A stretch of DNA of 64,000 bases from Hippasteria phrygiana (lineage: Eukaryota; Echinodermata; Asteroidea; Valvatida; Goniasteridae): positions 434,001 through 498,000 of the forward strand of contig JAZGUH010000223.1 in assembly GCA_037893225.1 (NCBI GenBank), in the 5' to 3' direction. Under the pieces are notes generated by a model. That model searched no databases. It saw nothing but the letters and a program-made list of their open reading frames with translations, and had not been told where the DNA came from. Position numbers and translations under genes: made by a program. The number at the start of each line of letters is the position of its first letter. Positions within the stretch are counted from its first letter, which is position 1. Below are positions 24,380 to 34,226 of the stretch, piece by piece.

Positions 24380-24860
24380 GGGTGCACCACACTAATTCAT
24401 GTCCGAATTTATGCGCCAGCTCATCAACATAAAATGTATACCCACAACTTTTTTTGAAAAAGGAGAGTTTGTGCCTCAAAAAATTGTGGGATTGTGTAAA
24501 CATAGTCCAGCATCAACTCCCTGGTTTCTGGGCTTCCATCTGTGTGCAGACTTGATAAAATTACTGTTGAAAAATGGGTCCTATTTGCCCGAGAAAGTGG
24601 AGGGATGCCATGTTAAAAATGGCTGTTGATCGGCTTGGGAAATAGGACTTTTTGGGAGGTGCGTTTGTTTTGTGTCAATAATTAAAAATGTAATTGGTTA
24701 ACCCCCCCAAAATAGAAAAGAAATGGACAGACAAAAGATCAGACAATAAGTGGCATTTGTTTGTGTAGACCCCAGTGATGCTGGGGTACAGGTTATTGGG
24801 CCCTGAACTTTGTTGATTTTACACTGTTGTCAATGGAGCTGGAATTAGTGTGGTGCACCC
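24380..24860 (+). mobile_element. 481-bp TIR element E, copy 3
   Basis: Third copy, starting 1427 bp after copy 2. Its right border is TTAA (24861-24864), matching the left border of copy 1. Confidence 0.9.
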
Positions 24861-24894
24861 TTAACGCCCAGAGTCAATCACCTCTTGAATATTA

Positions 24895-25012
24895 GAAGAA
24901 CAAAAAATGCCACATACATGCGAAATATGCCACATACATGTCCTCTGGGGGGGGGGGGGGGGGGGGGGGGGGTGCAAGCCCCCAAACACCCCCTTGGGTG
25001 CGCCACTGCAGC
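24895..25012 (-). mobile_element. MITE end fragment with 26-G run
   Basis: Read on the minus strand it begins CAGTGGCGCACCCAAGGGGG and leads through GGGGGCTTGCACC into a homopolymer of 26 (G on +, 24947-24972). A related end occurs near 11865-11935 (CGCAAGCCCCCTGAG ... GGGGTGCGCCA). An 18-bp direct duplication (ATGCCACATACATG) precedes it. Only one end is recognisable. Confidence 0.5.
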
Positions 25013-26019
25013 AAGCTCATAAAGAAAACGCACTCTTCTGAGAATGGAGTTTAATTTTGTGATTACTTTTAAAATATTCGCCCCAAAGGTCTGAAACAGA
25101 ACTTGTGGCCGAATATATAGCAGCAATGGCTGACAGAAATTTCAAGAACTGTGCTCACGCACCCAGTCACGTTTTACTATACTACCGAGAACTCAAGCTG
25201 TTCTCTTACATTGTTCCCATTGTTTTGACTTTAAAACTTTTTCTCAACAAGTCCCATCAGGTTTATACTTGAACACTACCGAGAACTTGGGCTCAGGTCC
25301 TCAATAATTGTAATCACTAATCCCCTATTGTCCCAAGTTTTCAGACGTAATGGATAAGCTGTGCACTTTGCTTGCGTTTTTATTGCAAGTTTATCTCATT
25401 TTTTTGAAGATGTTTGGGACTCAAGAAAAATTCAGGCAATTCATTATACCTCGTTTATACTTCGCCCCGTCATCTGATGTATTCAGTATAAAGCTTGCTT
25501 GATATGTACTGTTGACAGTTCAAGGACGCTTTTTATAACGTACTGCAATGAAATTATTGCTTTAAATCAAAACAATAATAAATACAAAACCGGTACGAAG
25601 CACTGTATCATTTTGTACACGTAGGCCTATCTAAATTCCACCCGAGGAAATCATAACAAATTGCTGTTTGTTTAAAGCTTCGATATTACCATTTATAAAT
25701 ACAGAGTGATCGGAAATCTGCCACTTAGCCACAGCATGCATACTTTTAGTGTCCATCTCCAGTGTCGCATACGAAATCACTCACAATATTTATTTTGGGT
25801 TTCTAAAACGCAAACGCTGTAATTCTTTCATAGATGAATTGGTAAGATGCTGTCGGATTTGGTCAGTAACTAATACCGATGACAGTATACGGAGGTAGTT
25901 AATGCGAGCATAACTGAATGAAACGGAAGTACGGCTTTGAAACGCTGAAATCAAAATTGGAGATTCTACCAGCATGATATCTATGCGAAAATACTTTCAT
26001 CATCGTCATTTCTGCCAGT
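25013..26019. other. No gene recognised
   Basis: Unique, A+T-rich sequence with no supported feature apart from one TAGGCCTA at 25622. Confidence 0.4.
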
Positions 26020-26183
26020 TGCTGACGTATGTCACGCCATGTTACGCGCACGCCGATTCTGATTGAATTTAACACTTGCGCGGTGGGCGACCACCTTTTG
26101 CGTCCACACGCGCGCGTTAGGTCACGCGGGTCATTCGGGATAAAATGTCATTGTGCACATGCGAAATACCGAACTGGCTTATT
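26020..26183. mobile_element. Palindromic MITE, family AATAAGCCAG, copy 2 (left-truncated)
   Basis: The right end ATACCGAACTGGCTTATT is intact. The interior runs in the inverted orientation of copy 1 (TTACGCGCACGCCGATTCTG ... TTCGGGATAAAATGTCATTG). The left TIR is missing; similarity starts near GCTGACGTATGTCACG. Confidence 0.8.
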
Positions 26184-26467
26184 GCTCAAAGATATTCTTT
26201 TCATTCGTTACACTCCTAGAGTATCGTCTGAATAATTCTAAACGCAGCAGCCATCTGTCAGGGCATCTCCTTGCTTCATTTCTTTCAAATCTCTCTGTTC
26301 CTTGAACTGCGGTAACTCAATAAAAGAATGGACACAATTGTACCTTAATAGCAATACGGACGTAGTTGACAGGTTTATTACATTAGCATATACGTGGCTT
26401 AACAATACTTCACAAGTAATCATGGACCTTCGAAAACTTTTACTGGATTGTTTGTTTTCTTTCACAG

Positions 26468-26533
26468 AGCCAACTACAAAGAAATGCTATTAATGATCAT
26501 CTCAACACTGAACATTTTTTTCCCGATATGTAA
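26468..26533 (+). CDS. Candidate short terminal exon
   Basis: A strong acceptor (TTGTTTGTTTTCTTTCACAG, ending 26467) is followed by 21 codons (SQLQRNAINDHLNTEHFFPD, M) and TAA at 26531. AATAAA lies only 10 bp further, at 26543-26548. The short distance to the poly(A) signal is unusual. No family is recognisable, and chance is quite possible. Confidence 0.2.
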   Translation, partial: SQLQRNAINDHLNTEHFFPDM

Positions 26534-26617
26534 GAAAGTTTGAATAAATGATCTTTATATAGCGCGACACACGTACAGCTTTTAGCGAAATTGCACGATA
26601 TTAATCACTAGCGCTAG

Positions 26618-26697
26618 TCAGAAGTCATAAACTTATAATGCCGTATAGCCCGGCACGCCCAATTTTACGATAGAACCTGGGAAGCGACATTTTAAAA
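26618..26697. repeat. Dispersed repeat E-like segment, copy 1
   Basis: GTCATAAACTTATAATGCCGT ... GAACCTGGGAAGCGACATT corresponds to 46088-46165 with small differences. At the second site it sits next to a tRNA-like sequence, so it may be part of a SINE. Confidence 0.6.
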
Positions 26698-27051
26698 CTA
26701 CTTGAATAAAACCCATTTATTTGTAACTTTTGCCTTTGTGGCTTCTTTTCAGTCCCACCGCCCCCCCCCCCCCCCCCCCCCCCGCCCAAATAAAAAATAT
26801 TGGCTGAATAAAAAGAAATCGATTACCTGCAATTTATCCCCAATTTGGCGCCAAATAAGATATACATATAAAACCGTAAGTAACTTTAAAATGGAAAGTG
26901 ACTGTTACACATTTGATCCCAATTTTACCTTTGAATACAGTATTATGTCCCGTAAATGTCTTTTGGACAAAGGAATGCTTGTAATTTCAGTCAATTTGTA
27001 TAGTTTTCTATGGTTTGTCTAACTCCACCGCTACCTGAATATATGTTTCTG
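26698..27051. other. No gene recognised; 23-C run
   Basis: Contains 23 C at 26761-26783 and otherwise unique A+T-rich sequence. Confidence 0.5.
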
Positions 27052-27337
27052 CAGGGGCGGATCCTGAATTGTTTGCTCTTTTTTTTTTTTGGGGGGGGGG
27101 GGTTTCCGAAATATTTTGTTAGTACATTTGCCCGAAAAGTTTCTCAACGTTGGTGGCGCCACCTCTGTTTTGTTCTTACCCGTACACGTAAAACAACACC
27201 TTTACAGGGTTTTGCTTTTCTTTTCTGGTTTGCTAACGGTACCTAGGCATAAGCCCTTGCAAGCAAAACAATGGCAACGAGTAGGGCAGGGGTGGGTGGT
27301 TGGACCCTTAAACCCACCCTCTGGATCCGCGCCTCCT
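27052..27337. mobile_element. hAT-like MITE (CAGGGGCGGATCC end)
   Basis: The left end CAGGGGCGGATCCTGAATTG and the right end CTCTGGATCCGCGCCTC are inverted partners. This terminus is widespread in animal hAT-type MITEs. The interior holds T12 followed by G12 (27091-27102) and the block CTCAACGTTGGTGGCGCCA, which recurs in the copy at 37080. An 8-bp target duplication is not evident. It abuts a LINE 3' fragment. Confidence 0.65.
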
Positions 27338-28158
27338 CTACTATCTGATATACTATCTTACCGAGAAATTCAAATATATGAATGTTGGATATAATCTTAG
27401 AAGAAGCAATCTCGCAGTGTGTGTACCTAAGCCAAGAACAGAATCTTTAAAGAGAACATTTCATTACAGAGGTGCCTTAGTGTGGAACTCCTTGAGCAAT
27501 AACACTCAATCTGCAGTAAACATTAAATATTTTAAGGCTTAACTATAAAACTGACTTCTTGTCACAAGATAATTTGATCTGTAATTTATTTTTAGGTTTT
27601 TTATTTGCTTTTAATGTAATTGTCCCTTTATTCTATTTTAACCATATAATTTTTTTTAGTTTAGTTTATATATTTATTATTTGATTATAATTACGTTACC
27701 TATTCTATTATTTATCATTTTAATATCTTAATTTATTTTATTATATTAGTGTCCTTTTGTCTTAGTTTGTATATCTGTGGTTATATGTGTATTTTATATG
27801 ACCCTTCTTTATTGTTGTTAATGTATTTTATGTTTTTAGCTTGCACATTGTTTATATCTTACAGTTGCTGTTTTTTCTACTTTAATCTCTATTTCTGTCA
27901 TATTCTTATATATTTAGCTAATTTTATTTAATTTTAAATCAATTCAAACTCTGCACTATGACCATCTGCTCCCTTGATTATCGGTGGACGTTTTCCCAAT
28001 TGGGAGTTTTGCTGACTTCGCCGGGAATCGAGGGCATAGATGTTCATGGTGTAGATTGCTTTTAATTTTATCTTTATCTTGTATTTTAACGTTAACACGG
28101 CCGCTTGAAAATCAACACTGTACTGTTGAATGTGTCACCGTGTATAAACAAGTAATAA

Positions 28159-28189
<31 letters not shown>

Positions 28190-28196
28190 AATAATA
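27338..28196 (+). mobile_element. Non-LTR retrotransposon 3' end (CR1/L2-like)
   Basis: A frame at about 27366-27542 reads FKYMNVGYNLRRSN, then VPKPRTESLKRTFHYRGALV and WNSLSNN, closed by TAA. This matches the conserved C-terminal block of many CR1/L2/Rex-type reverse transcriptases (YNLR..., PRTE...KRSF.Y.GA..WNSLP). About 640 bp of T-rich 3' UTR and a terminal (AAT)n (28153-28196) follow. Everything upstream is missing: 5'-truncated, or cut by the adjacent hAT-like MITE. Confidence 0.8.
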
Positions 28197-28218
28197 TGTT
28201 TTCTGGCATAGAAATACC

Positions 28219-28500
28219 TAGACTTGAAATCAAGTCGGTATTTTGGTCGGCTTTAGTCCGCCTGCGCCGCCGTGTATTACAATGTATAATACTCACCGCA
28301 TTTCCCGCCTTACGTGTAGCGCGCGGTATAATAACATATGGGAACGTTCTGTGCAACCTCGGCCCCAAGATGCGTGTGCGTGCGTCGACTGCCAATTATC
28401 GCGGAACGTTGAACGCCTTGCATGGTATCTCAGCGCTGGTTCATTGCGGTGGCGCCTGCGGACAAAGACGACAGTGTCTAACGACTTGATTTCAAGTCTA
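28219..28500. mobile_element. Mutator-like MITE with 9-bp target duplication
   Basis: Perfect 19-bp TIRs TAGACTTGAAATCAAGTCG at both ends; weaker inverted similarity extends to about 60 bp. The flanks are identical 9-mers, AGAAATACC at 28210-28218 and 28501-28509. A 9-bp duplication is typical of Mutator-like elements and also possible for Merlin. Each TIR is itself an inverted repeat (GACTTGA/TCAAGTC). The 282-bp interior is CpG-rich and has no transposase. Confidence 0.85.
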
Positions 28501-28509
28501 AGAAATACC

Positions 28510-29380
28510 ATACGGACTTGCCCACAGTATTTTCAATTTTCGGGTACAGGATGATGGGATGCATTTCCCCCTCGTGGTATTAAAGGTGACGCTATAGGGT
28601 TAGGCTAGGCTAATGTATTATAATTCTTACGCTTCTCCCCTCCATCTTTCAGGGGAAAATGTCCGAAGTGTCATTTCCGCTGACGTGATGCACAAGCAAT
28701 TACAAAACAATAAAACCTGTTGGGATAGATTTCCGTGGACGATTTGATTTTAAGAAAATGTCAAACCTGTGCATGTACCGGTCTCACAACCCTCACACCC
28801 AACTGCTTTTTTCCGCTGAAATTCGGTTCACTACCCTGAAACATTGAAATGATATCTTCATTAGCAACTTTGGTGAGGAAGCATGGCTTTAGGCATAAAG
28901 CGGTCCTTGTTAGATATGATGTTGCATAGAAATTTAATATCGAACAGGGACTGGAAAATAAGCTTACACAAATACCACGACACATGGCTTTTCATGCTCA
29001 AACGAGATAGTGTTTCCGGCGACTCTATACAGCTGCTAATGTTTAATTAATGGAAAGAATGGAAGTCTGTGTGAGACGAGATTTAATGTTAACAACCTGT
29101 GTAAAACGATTTGTTTTACCTTTCATGCATAGAAATACCATTGTAAAATCATAATTGTTTATCACCAACACTACAGCTAAATATAATTATACACTTCAGA
29201 CAATATTTCTGTGTCGCATGACCAGTTGCATTGAATCAAATATGGCAGCCATTAAAATGCGCACATGCATATTTTTTAGTCCTTTTGAAATGCCTTTCAT
29301 ATATAAAATAAATAATTCGAATTTTAAAATTCAAAGCAGATAAATTAATGTTTTCCGCGACTCTTAAACTGCTGCTAAGA
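28510..29380. other. No gene recognised
   Basis: Includes a diverged 35-bp direct repeat (GTGTTTCCGGCGACTCTATA near 29009 and TTTTCCGCGACTCTTAAAC near 29350). Confidence 0.4.
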
Positions 29381-29568
29381 TTACAGGCGCAAATTGCCCT
29401 GAAACCCCACAAATTGTATCTGTTTGGTTAGTTATCTAACCTTTTCTAAAGTCTTGGTGTAAAAATAATACCATAATGTGTAATATTTGCAGAAAATTTT
29501 GAAAGAAACCCAAAGCATTGACATCTGGACAGCCCGACTGGTGCCGGACATCCAGACATTCAGACAAG
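29381..29568 (+). mobile_element. TTAA MITE family C, copy 1 (truncated)
   Basis: GGCGCAAATTGCCCTGAAAC through ACCATAATGTGTAATATTTG and GACATCCAGACATTCAGAC match the left 190 bp of the complete copy at 30077. The copy stops where the RTE-like fragment begins. Confidence 0.75.
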
Positions 29569-29571
29569 TGA

Positions 29572-30055
29572 GTCTGACAATGAAAAGTAAAATGCCAATC
29601 AGCCTAAAACAAAGAATCTTTGACCAGTGCGTTTTACCACCAATGAGGGGTCAGAGACTTGGACAATGACACAGAACGTGGAAAAAATTATGTACAGCAC
29701 AAAGGAGTATATAGAAAGGGGCATGCTTGGAATGACAAAGAGAAACGGGAAAAGTAACAAATGGATTCGTGAACAAACCAGGGTTCAAGGTGTAATAAAA
29801 GTCATCAATCGGAGAAAATTCTAGACATATCGCTAGAATCAAAGACAATCGATGGACAAAACGATTGACAGAATGGACACCAAGGATAGGCTCACGAAAT
29901 AGAGGAAGACAAAAGACTAGATGGAGGGATGATTTTGTCAAATTTGCCGGCACTATAGTCAAGAATTGCACAGGACAGACGGAAGTATAGCACCAGTTTG
30001 GGAAGGTCTTCGCCTTGCAGTGGGCTGATAATGGCTGAACTTAATGATGATGAAT
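29572..30055 (+). pseudogene. RTE-like endonuclease/reverse transcriptase C-terminal fragment
   Basis: Three frames together give the C-terminal block typical of RTE-type retrotransposon polyproteins: KQRIFDQCVLPPM, then GSETWTMTQNVEKIM, KWIREQTRVQGVIK, HIARIKDNRWTKRLTEWTPR, RGRQKTRWRDDFVKFAG and FALQWADNG before a stop. At least two frameshifts separate them, so the copy is dead. It ends with AATGATGATGAA, the kind of short 3' repeat expected for this group. It is 5'-truncated and interrupts MITE family C. Confidence 0.85.
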
Positions 30056-30076
30056 TATGTTAATAACAACTTTACA

Positions 30077-30494
30077 TTAAAGGCACACATTGCCCTAAAA
30101 TCCCCTAAATTTGATCTCTTTGGTTATAGTTACCTAACCGGGTCTATAAATTCTACCATAATGTGAAATGTTAACGAAGAAATGAGGAAAAATCTAGGTA
30201 CTGACATCCGGACATTTAGACTGGCGCCGCAAAAACTGCAATCTATACGCAACCAAACCGCTATAGACAAAAGGCACCAGTCTGAATTCCAACGGTCCAA
30301 CTTTTCCGAACTAAGCTGGGGTCCCTAAAATTATATTCGTCAAAGATTTTCAGACAAACGTCGCATTTTCAAGGGATGGTCGTATCGATTATTATAATGT
30401 TCCTTTTGAGTGATCTTTCAAACCATAGCAATTTTATAGGACGAGCGCTTTTCGAAGACCAATTGGGGGAGTCCAAGGCAATGTGTCGTTTTAA
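30077..30494 (+). mobile_element. TTAA MITE family C, copy 2 (complete)
   Basis: Left end TTAAAGGCACACATTGCC; right end GGCAATGTGTCGTTTTAA. Both borders can be read as TTAA target sites. About 418 bp, non-coding, with other copies at 33857 (inverted) and 39398 (inverted). Confidence 0.8.
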
Positions 30495-31551
30495 CGTATT
30501 GGAAATTCTGCAAAGACAACCAAAAGAATGAATGCTTTCAATCATATTGGACAAAAACAATAACAATATTCTTCTCTGAAGGTTCCTTATTTGTCACTGC
30601 AATAATAAACGACATTGTAGGCCTACATGAGGAAATGAAAAAAAAGTTCCCTGACAAATAATCATCTAATTTTCAATAAAATGTTCTGTCACAAAGGCGA
30701 CATATAAACAAGCAGCTCCGATGGGTATTCCTCAAGTTTGCGTCTTCAGTCAACACTTCTTGGAAACGCGTAATTTGTTTTCATCTTTTGACCAAGTTGG
30801 GTGAAGAGGCGTCTCACGGAGCACCTTGGAGATTTGGCACACCCATATTTCTCGACCACGTCCGTAACATTTGCCAGTCTTTAAAAGCCGACCAATTCGG
30901 AAACTTGAAGCATCTCGATGGATAATCATTCGGGACCGATAATCAATAACCAATATGGCCGCCGCCACCCACGCGTTATATAAGCGGAAACAGCGCGCGT
31001 TACACAAAAGGTGTTTATGCTAAATGGTACAGGCTATGTAATCCACATACCCAGTAGTAAGTGCTGGGCCATAATGGATTAGCTGCAAATACTTCGCGGT
31101 TGACCGTCAACAGTCCGACTGGCCGAAGGGCACGCGCTTTTGAATGATAACATGGGAAACAGAGCCAATGGTTCATCTCTGTCAGGAAAATTGATTGGCC
31201 AAAATGCATTTTTGTAAAGGCCACTCGTTCAAGGTCTCGCCCAACAATAGGACGCTGGTTGCCAGCATTTGCTTTTTGTATGTTTCCCTTTGATCTTAAA
31301 GGAAACATGCTTCTCAAATTGGCCGGATCACATCTTATTTCATAAATAAATTCATTTATATGTATTAAATGTGAATTAAACGCCAAACTGGTTCAAGTGA
31401 AGTTTTAGTGTGATTATTTGCCGCCCAAAAATTGACCCCCCCTTTTTGGAATTTGTTGAGACCCGGTAAATGACGCATGTACATCATATACACACTAGGT
31501 CTACACGTGCAATTTCAATTCGTAAGTTGCAACAACTAACATCGAACTTAC
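30495..31551. other. No gene recognised
   Basis: Possible intron of the minus-strand THAP remnant. CpG-richer sequence near 30940-31000 contains CCAATATGGCCGCCGCC followed by TTATATAAGCGG. This resembles promoter elements but cannot be tied to an exon. Confidence 0.35.
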
Positions 31552-31856
31552 CCTGTTCTGATTTTTCTCCCTTTTAGCGAAGGCTTCTCGGGGAATGGGC
31601 CGTTTTACTGCTTTCGCCTGTACCTTACTCACATCTGGGAACTTTGTTGGGATGGCAGTGGACTTGAGCATATTTTTAATGGTCATCGCATGATTTGAAA
31701 ATACCAGTATCGAAACACGACGGCTCAAAGTGGTCGCTACAAACGCTGAGAAGCTGTCCAAATTCTCCGATATTTCCCATCAGTTGGAAAAAAATGAAGG
31801 CTTACTCCATCCTTCGTTGTTTTGCTGCACCCAGCAGCCACACACCTTGTCGGCAT
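31552..31856 (-). pseudogene. THAP-domain zinc-finger exon, frameshifted
   Basis: On the minus strand an ATG at 31856 opens MPTRCVAAGCSKTTKDGVS, then LHFFPTDGKYRRIWTASQR. This is the first half of a C2CH THAP DNA-binding domain: C-x4-C, the aromatic-FP motif and the conserved W. A second frame gives FVCSDHFEPSCFDTG, the C-x2-H half. A third gives MLKSTAIPTKFPDV, the closing AVPTIF-like box. So all THAP landmarks are present but spread over three frames, and about 15 residues between W and CSDHF are missing. A basic tail (KRPIPREAFAKREKNQNR) reaches a donor AACAGG|GTAAGT at 31551. THAP domains occur in host regulators and in P-element-type transposases; which applies here is unknown. Sequencing error could explain one shift but not the deletion. 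Confidence 0.8.
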
Positions 31857-31911
31857 GGCCGAAAAACACTACATTTTCCTTAGATTTTGGACGAAGAATT
31901 TTCGCCGTTCT

Positions 31912-31937
31912 GCACACACACGTACACACACACACAA
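31912..31937. repeat. (CA)n microsatellite
   Basis: ACACACACGTACACACACAC just upstream of the THAP remnant on its coding strand, in its presumed 5' UTR or promoter. Confidence 0.9.
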
Positions 31938-33856
31938 TGCATACGCGTGATGAATAGGGCCGGCTCGCGCAGCAGAATTTGTAATGTGCCTCGATCTACG
32001 TCACACACTTATGTTAATAAGGGTCCCACTCAGGGGGCGGAGTAGCTTGGACAAACGTTTAAAAAAACATTCTTCTCATATTTAATCTGGGAAAAAATTG
32101 TCTCTGGACACAAAATATCATTGTCAAGATAATACTTTATTGTTTTAAGCAGGAATAATGCAATATAAATCCTAAATCATGTTTCCTTTAAATTGTGATG
32201 GCTGCTACATTGTTCGGGATGACTAAAAGTTTGATTCCTTAAAAAAGCCGTTAAACGGAGTGATTTTCTTCGAGAGTTGATTGAAGACACATTCAAGATA
32301 AACAAAATATACCGGATCGTAAATGTATAAGATTGCCTAGTTGAAGGTGAAAAAAATGTCTGCGGAGATAACCGAAAAGAACATAACATTTCTGCAGACA
32401 ATGGCATTTATAAACAGCTAGACTATTCTCAGCATTATCTCAACGCAAGCGAAGGCCTGTGCTGGCAAAAAAGGGGGAAAAAATTCAGGACAATTTTTAA
32501 GTTACTTAATGAACTGTTTGTATTTCAATACGTTTTGTCTTTTCTTTGTATTAATAAAATAGACCTGCATTATAAAATTTGTATTCTTGTATTGAAATAC
32601 ATGTCACTAGCTGTCCTAATTTTGATGTAATGTTTAAAAGTGACGGGAAAATGGAGTATTATAAATTTACCAAGTTAGAAAAACAATAATAAAAACAATA
32701 GAAATTAATAGCAAAAATCTAATCAACCTTATTATGGAACGTTTTGAAGGACATGCATCCATTTTCGTGACAATTCCCGAGGTATTTCTATTTTGGTTTA
32801 ACAAAAACAAAAGGCCTTTGAAGATGTATAGAGGTTTTTGGAAACATTCTTTGTATTGATTTCAATGTGAAAACGATACACTTCAAAACATCAGTTCCAG
32901 CAGATTTGTCGAAACATCTCTTGTCAAATCTTTGTAGAAGTATTTGTTTGCCCTCGGGGTACATTTCTACATGGTGGAATAACAGAGACTATGGGACTAC
33001 TCATGTGTTGTTTATAACGAGAATATATTGAAAATACCGTAACATTACACCACCAACTATGGTTAAATTTCAAATTTTATGATCAATAAATACGTTACCT
33101 TATCATGTACTATAGGAGATAAATAGTTATTATCGCATTGTAAATCTTTCCTTTAAATTGTCCATGAATTCATTATTAAAATGGTACGTTTTAGGCAAGT
33201 CAAATAAATAATATTTTGAAATAATATTATAAGTCCTAAAACCTGAGAAGCTATGTCTTGTATAAATGGACAAAAATCTTGAAAACAAGATATCAACACA
33301 TTAGTAACTGCCCGTGTTGGTGCTTTAAAAATTTTAATTCTTAAAAAATGTAAAACTTAACGAGACAAGGCAAGACAGGGTTCCGAGGAATTTAGTCAAG
33401 TTGTGCCTCAGAGGGCGCTTTCCCGGCATATTCTACATTGTATGCTCATTTTGGGACGGAGACAACTAAAAGAACATAGAAGCCGATGAGAACTGCCTTG
33501 ATGCGTTATTTTTTAATTGTATATTTTAAACTTTTTTAGACATGTATTTTAACCTTTGCACTAAGGGATTTAAGCTTGATATTTCCTGTTTTTTTATAAA
33601 ATTATTTTGCAAAATAGTGCCATATAAAAATAGGAAAAGACCTATGGACTGTAAATCTATACCAGCTTTTCTACCGAAAATACAAAAAGGGTTAGGGCCT
33701 ACAGCAGCAGTCATACTGTCTTATGTAAATATACAGAAATGTGCTATTTCTGTATTATTTCCTGTAAAACCCTCGGTTATTATAAAACAGCATATCTGCT
33801 GTTGAAACGAAGTAAGCTGTGTCTCTTTCTGACGTTGGTGGCGCCATTTCTCTAAC
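31938..33856. other. No gene recognised
   Basis: Strongly A+T-rich. Near 33825-33845 a short piece (GACGTTGGTGGCGCCATTTC) resembles the hAT-like MITE interior. Confidence 0.4.
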
Positions 33857-34226
33857 GCAGTGCCTTGGAGGCGCCCAATTGGGCTATAAAAAGCGTTCGT
33901 CCTAAAATTGCTTTGGTTTGGAAAGATCTTTGAAAAGTAGAGTATAATAATTTACAGGACTATCCCGTTTGTTTGAAAATCATTGACGACATTCATTTTG
34001 GGGACGCCAGTTTGCTTGGGAAAAGTCAGACCGTTGGTCTGTAACGCTTTGTTAGCGTAAAGACTGCTCTATGTGCGGCGCCAGTCTAAATGTCCGGATG
34101 CCAATACTTCGGGTTTTGTCCTCATTTTTTCTCCGTAAATATTACACATTATGGTCGAATTTGTACAGACATTGAAAACAGGTTAGGTAAATTTGTGGGA
34201 TTTCTGGGCAACGGTGTGCCTTTAAA
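33857..34226 (-). mobile_element. TTAA MITE family C, copy 3
   Basis: Inverted relative to copy 2: TGCCTTGGAGGCGCCCAATT at the left, GGGCAACGGTGTGCCTTTAA at the right. It shares GGCGCCAGTCTAAATGTCCG and ATTACACATTATGG with the other copies. A G18 run (34254-34271) follows closely. Confidence 0.75.

Larger units (their letters stand above)
21528..24860. mobile_element. Composite TIR array bounded by TTAA (element-cargo-element-cargo-element)
   Basis: Three 481-bp TIR elements (21528, 22953, 24380) alternate with two copies of a cargo (944 and 946 bp). The whole 3333-bp array is flanked by TTAA at 21524-21527 and 24861-24864. Inner element/cargo junctions are TATA instead. This pattern fits one insertion of an element-cargo-element unit into a TTAA site, followed by unequal exchange that added another cargo plus element. 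TTAA duplication is typical of piggyBac and also of Kolobok elements. No transposase is present. A collapsed or duplicated assembly is an alternative. Confidence 0.85.

Noticed and set aside
21547..24629. The repeated 76-codon frame in element E as a gene
   Set aside because: It is identical in three copies because the element is duplicated; no transposase or other domain is visible.
28196..28554. Overlapping frames of about 100 codons on both strands
   Set aside because: They lie inside the CpG-rich Mutator-like MITE and start in the (AAT)n tail of the LINE.
30369..31386. Minus-strand frames of 65-123 codons upstream of the THAP remnant
   Set aside because: No splice sites or family resemblance; the first one overlaps MITE C.
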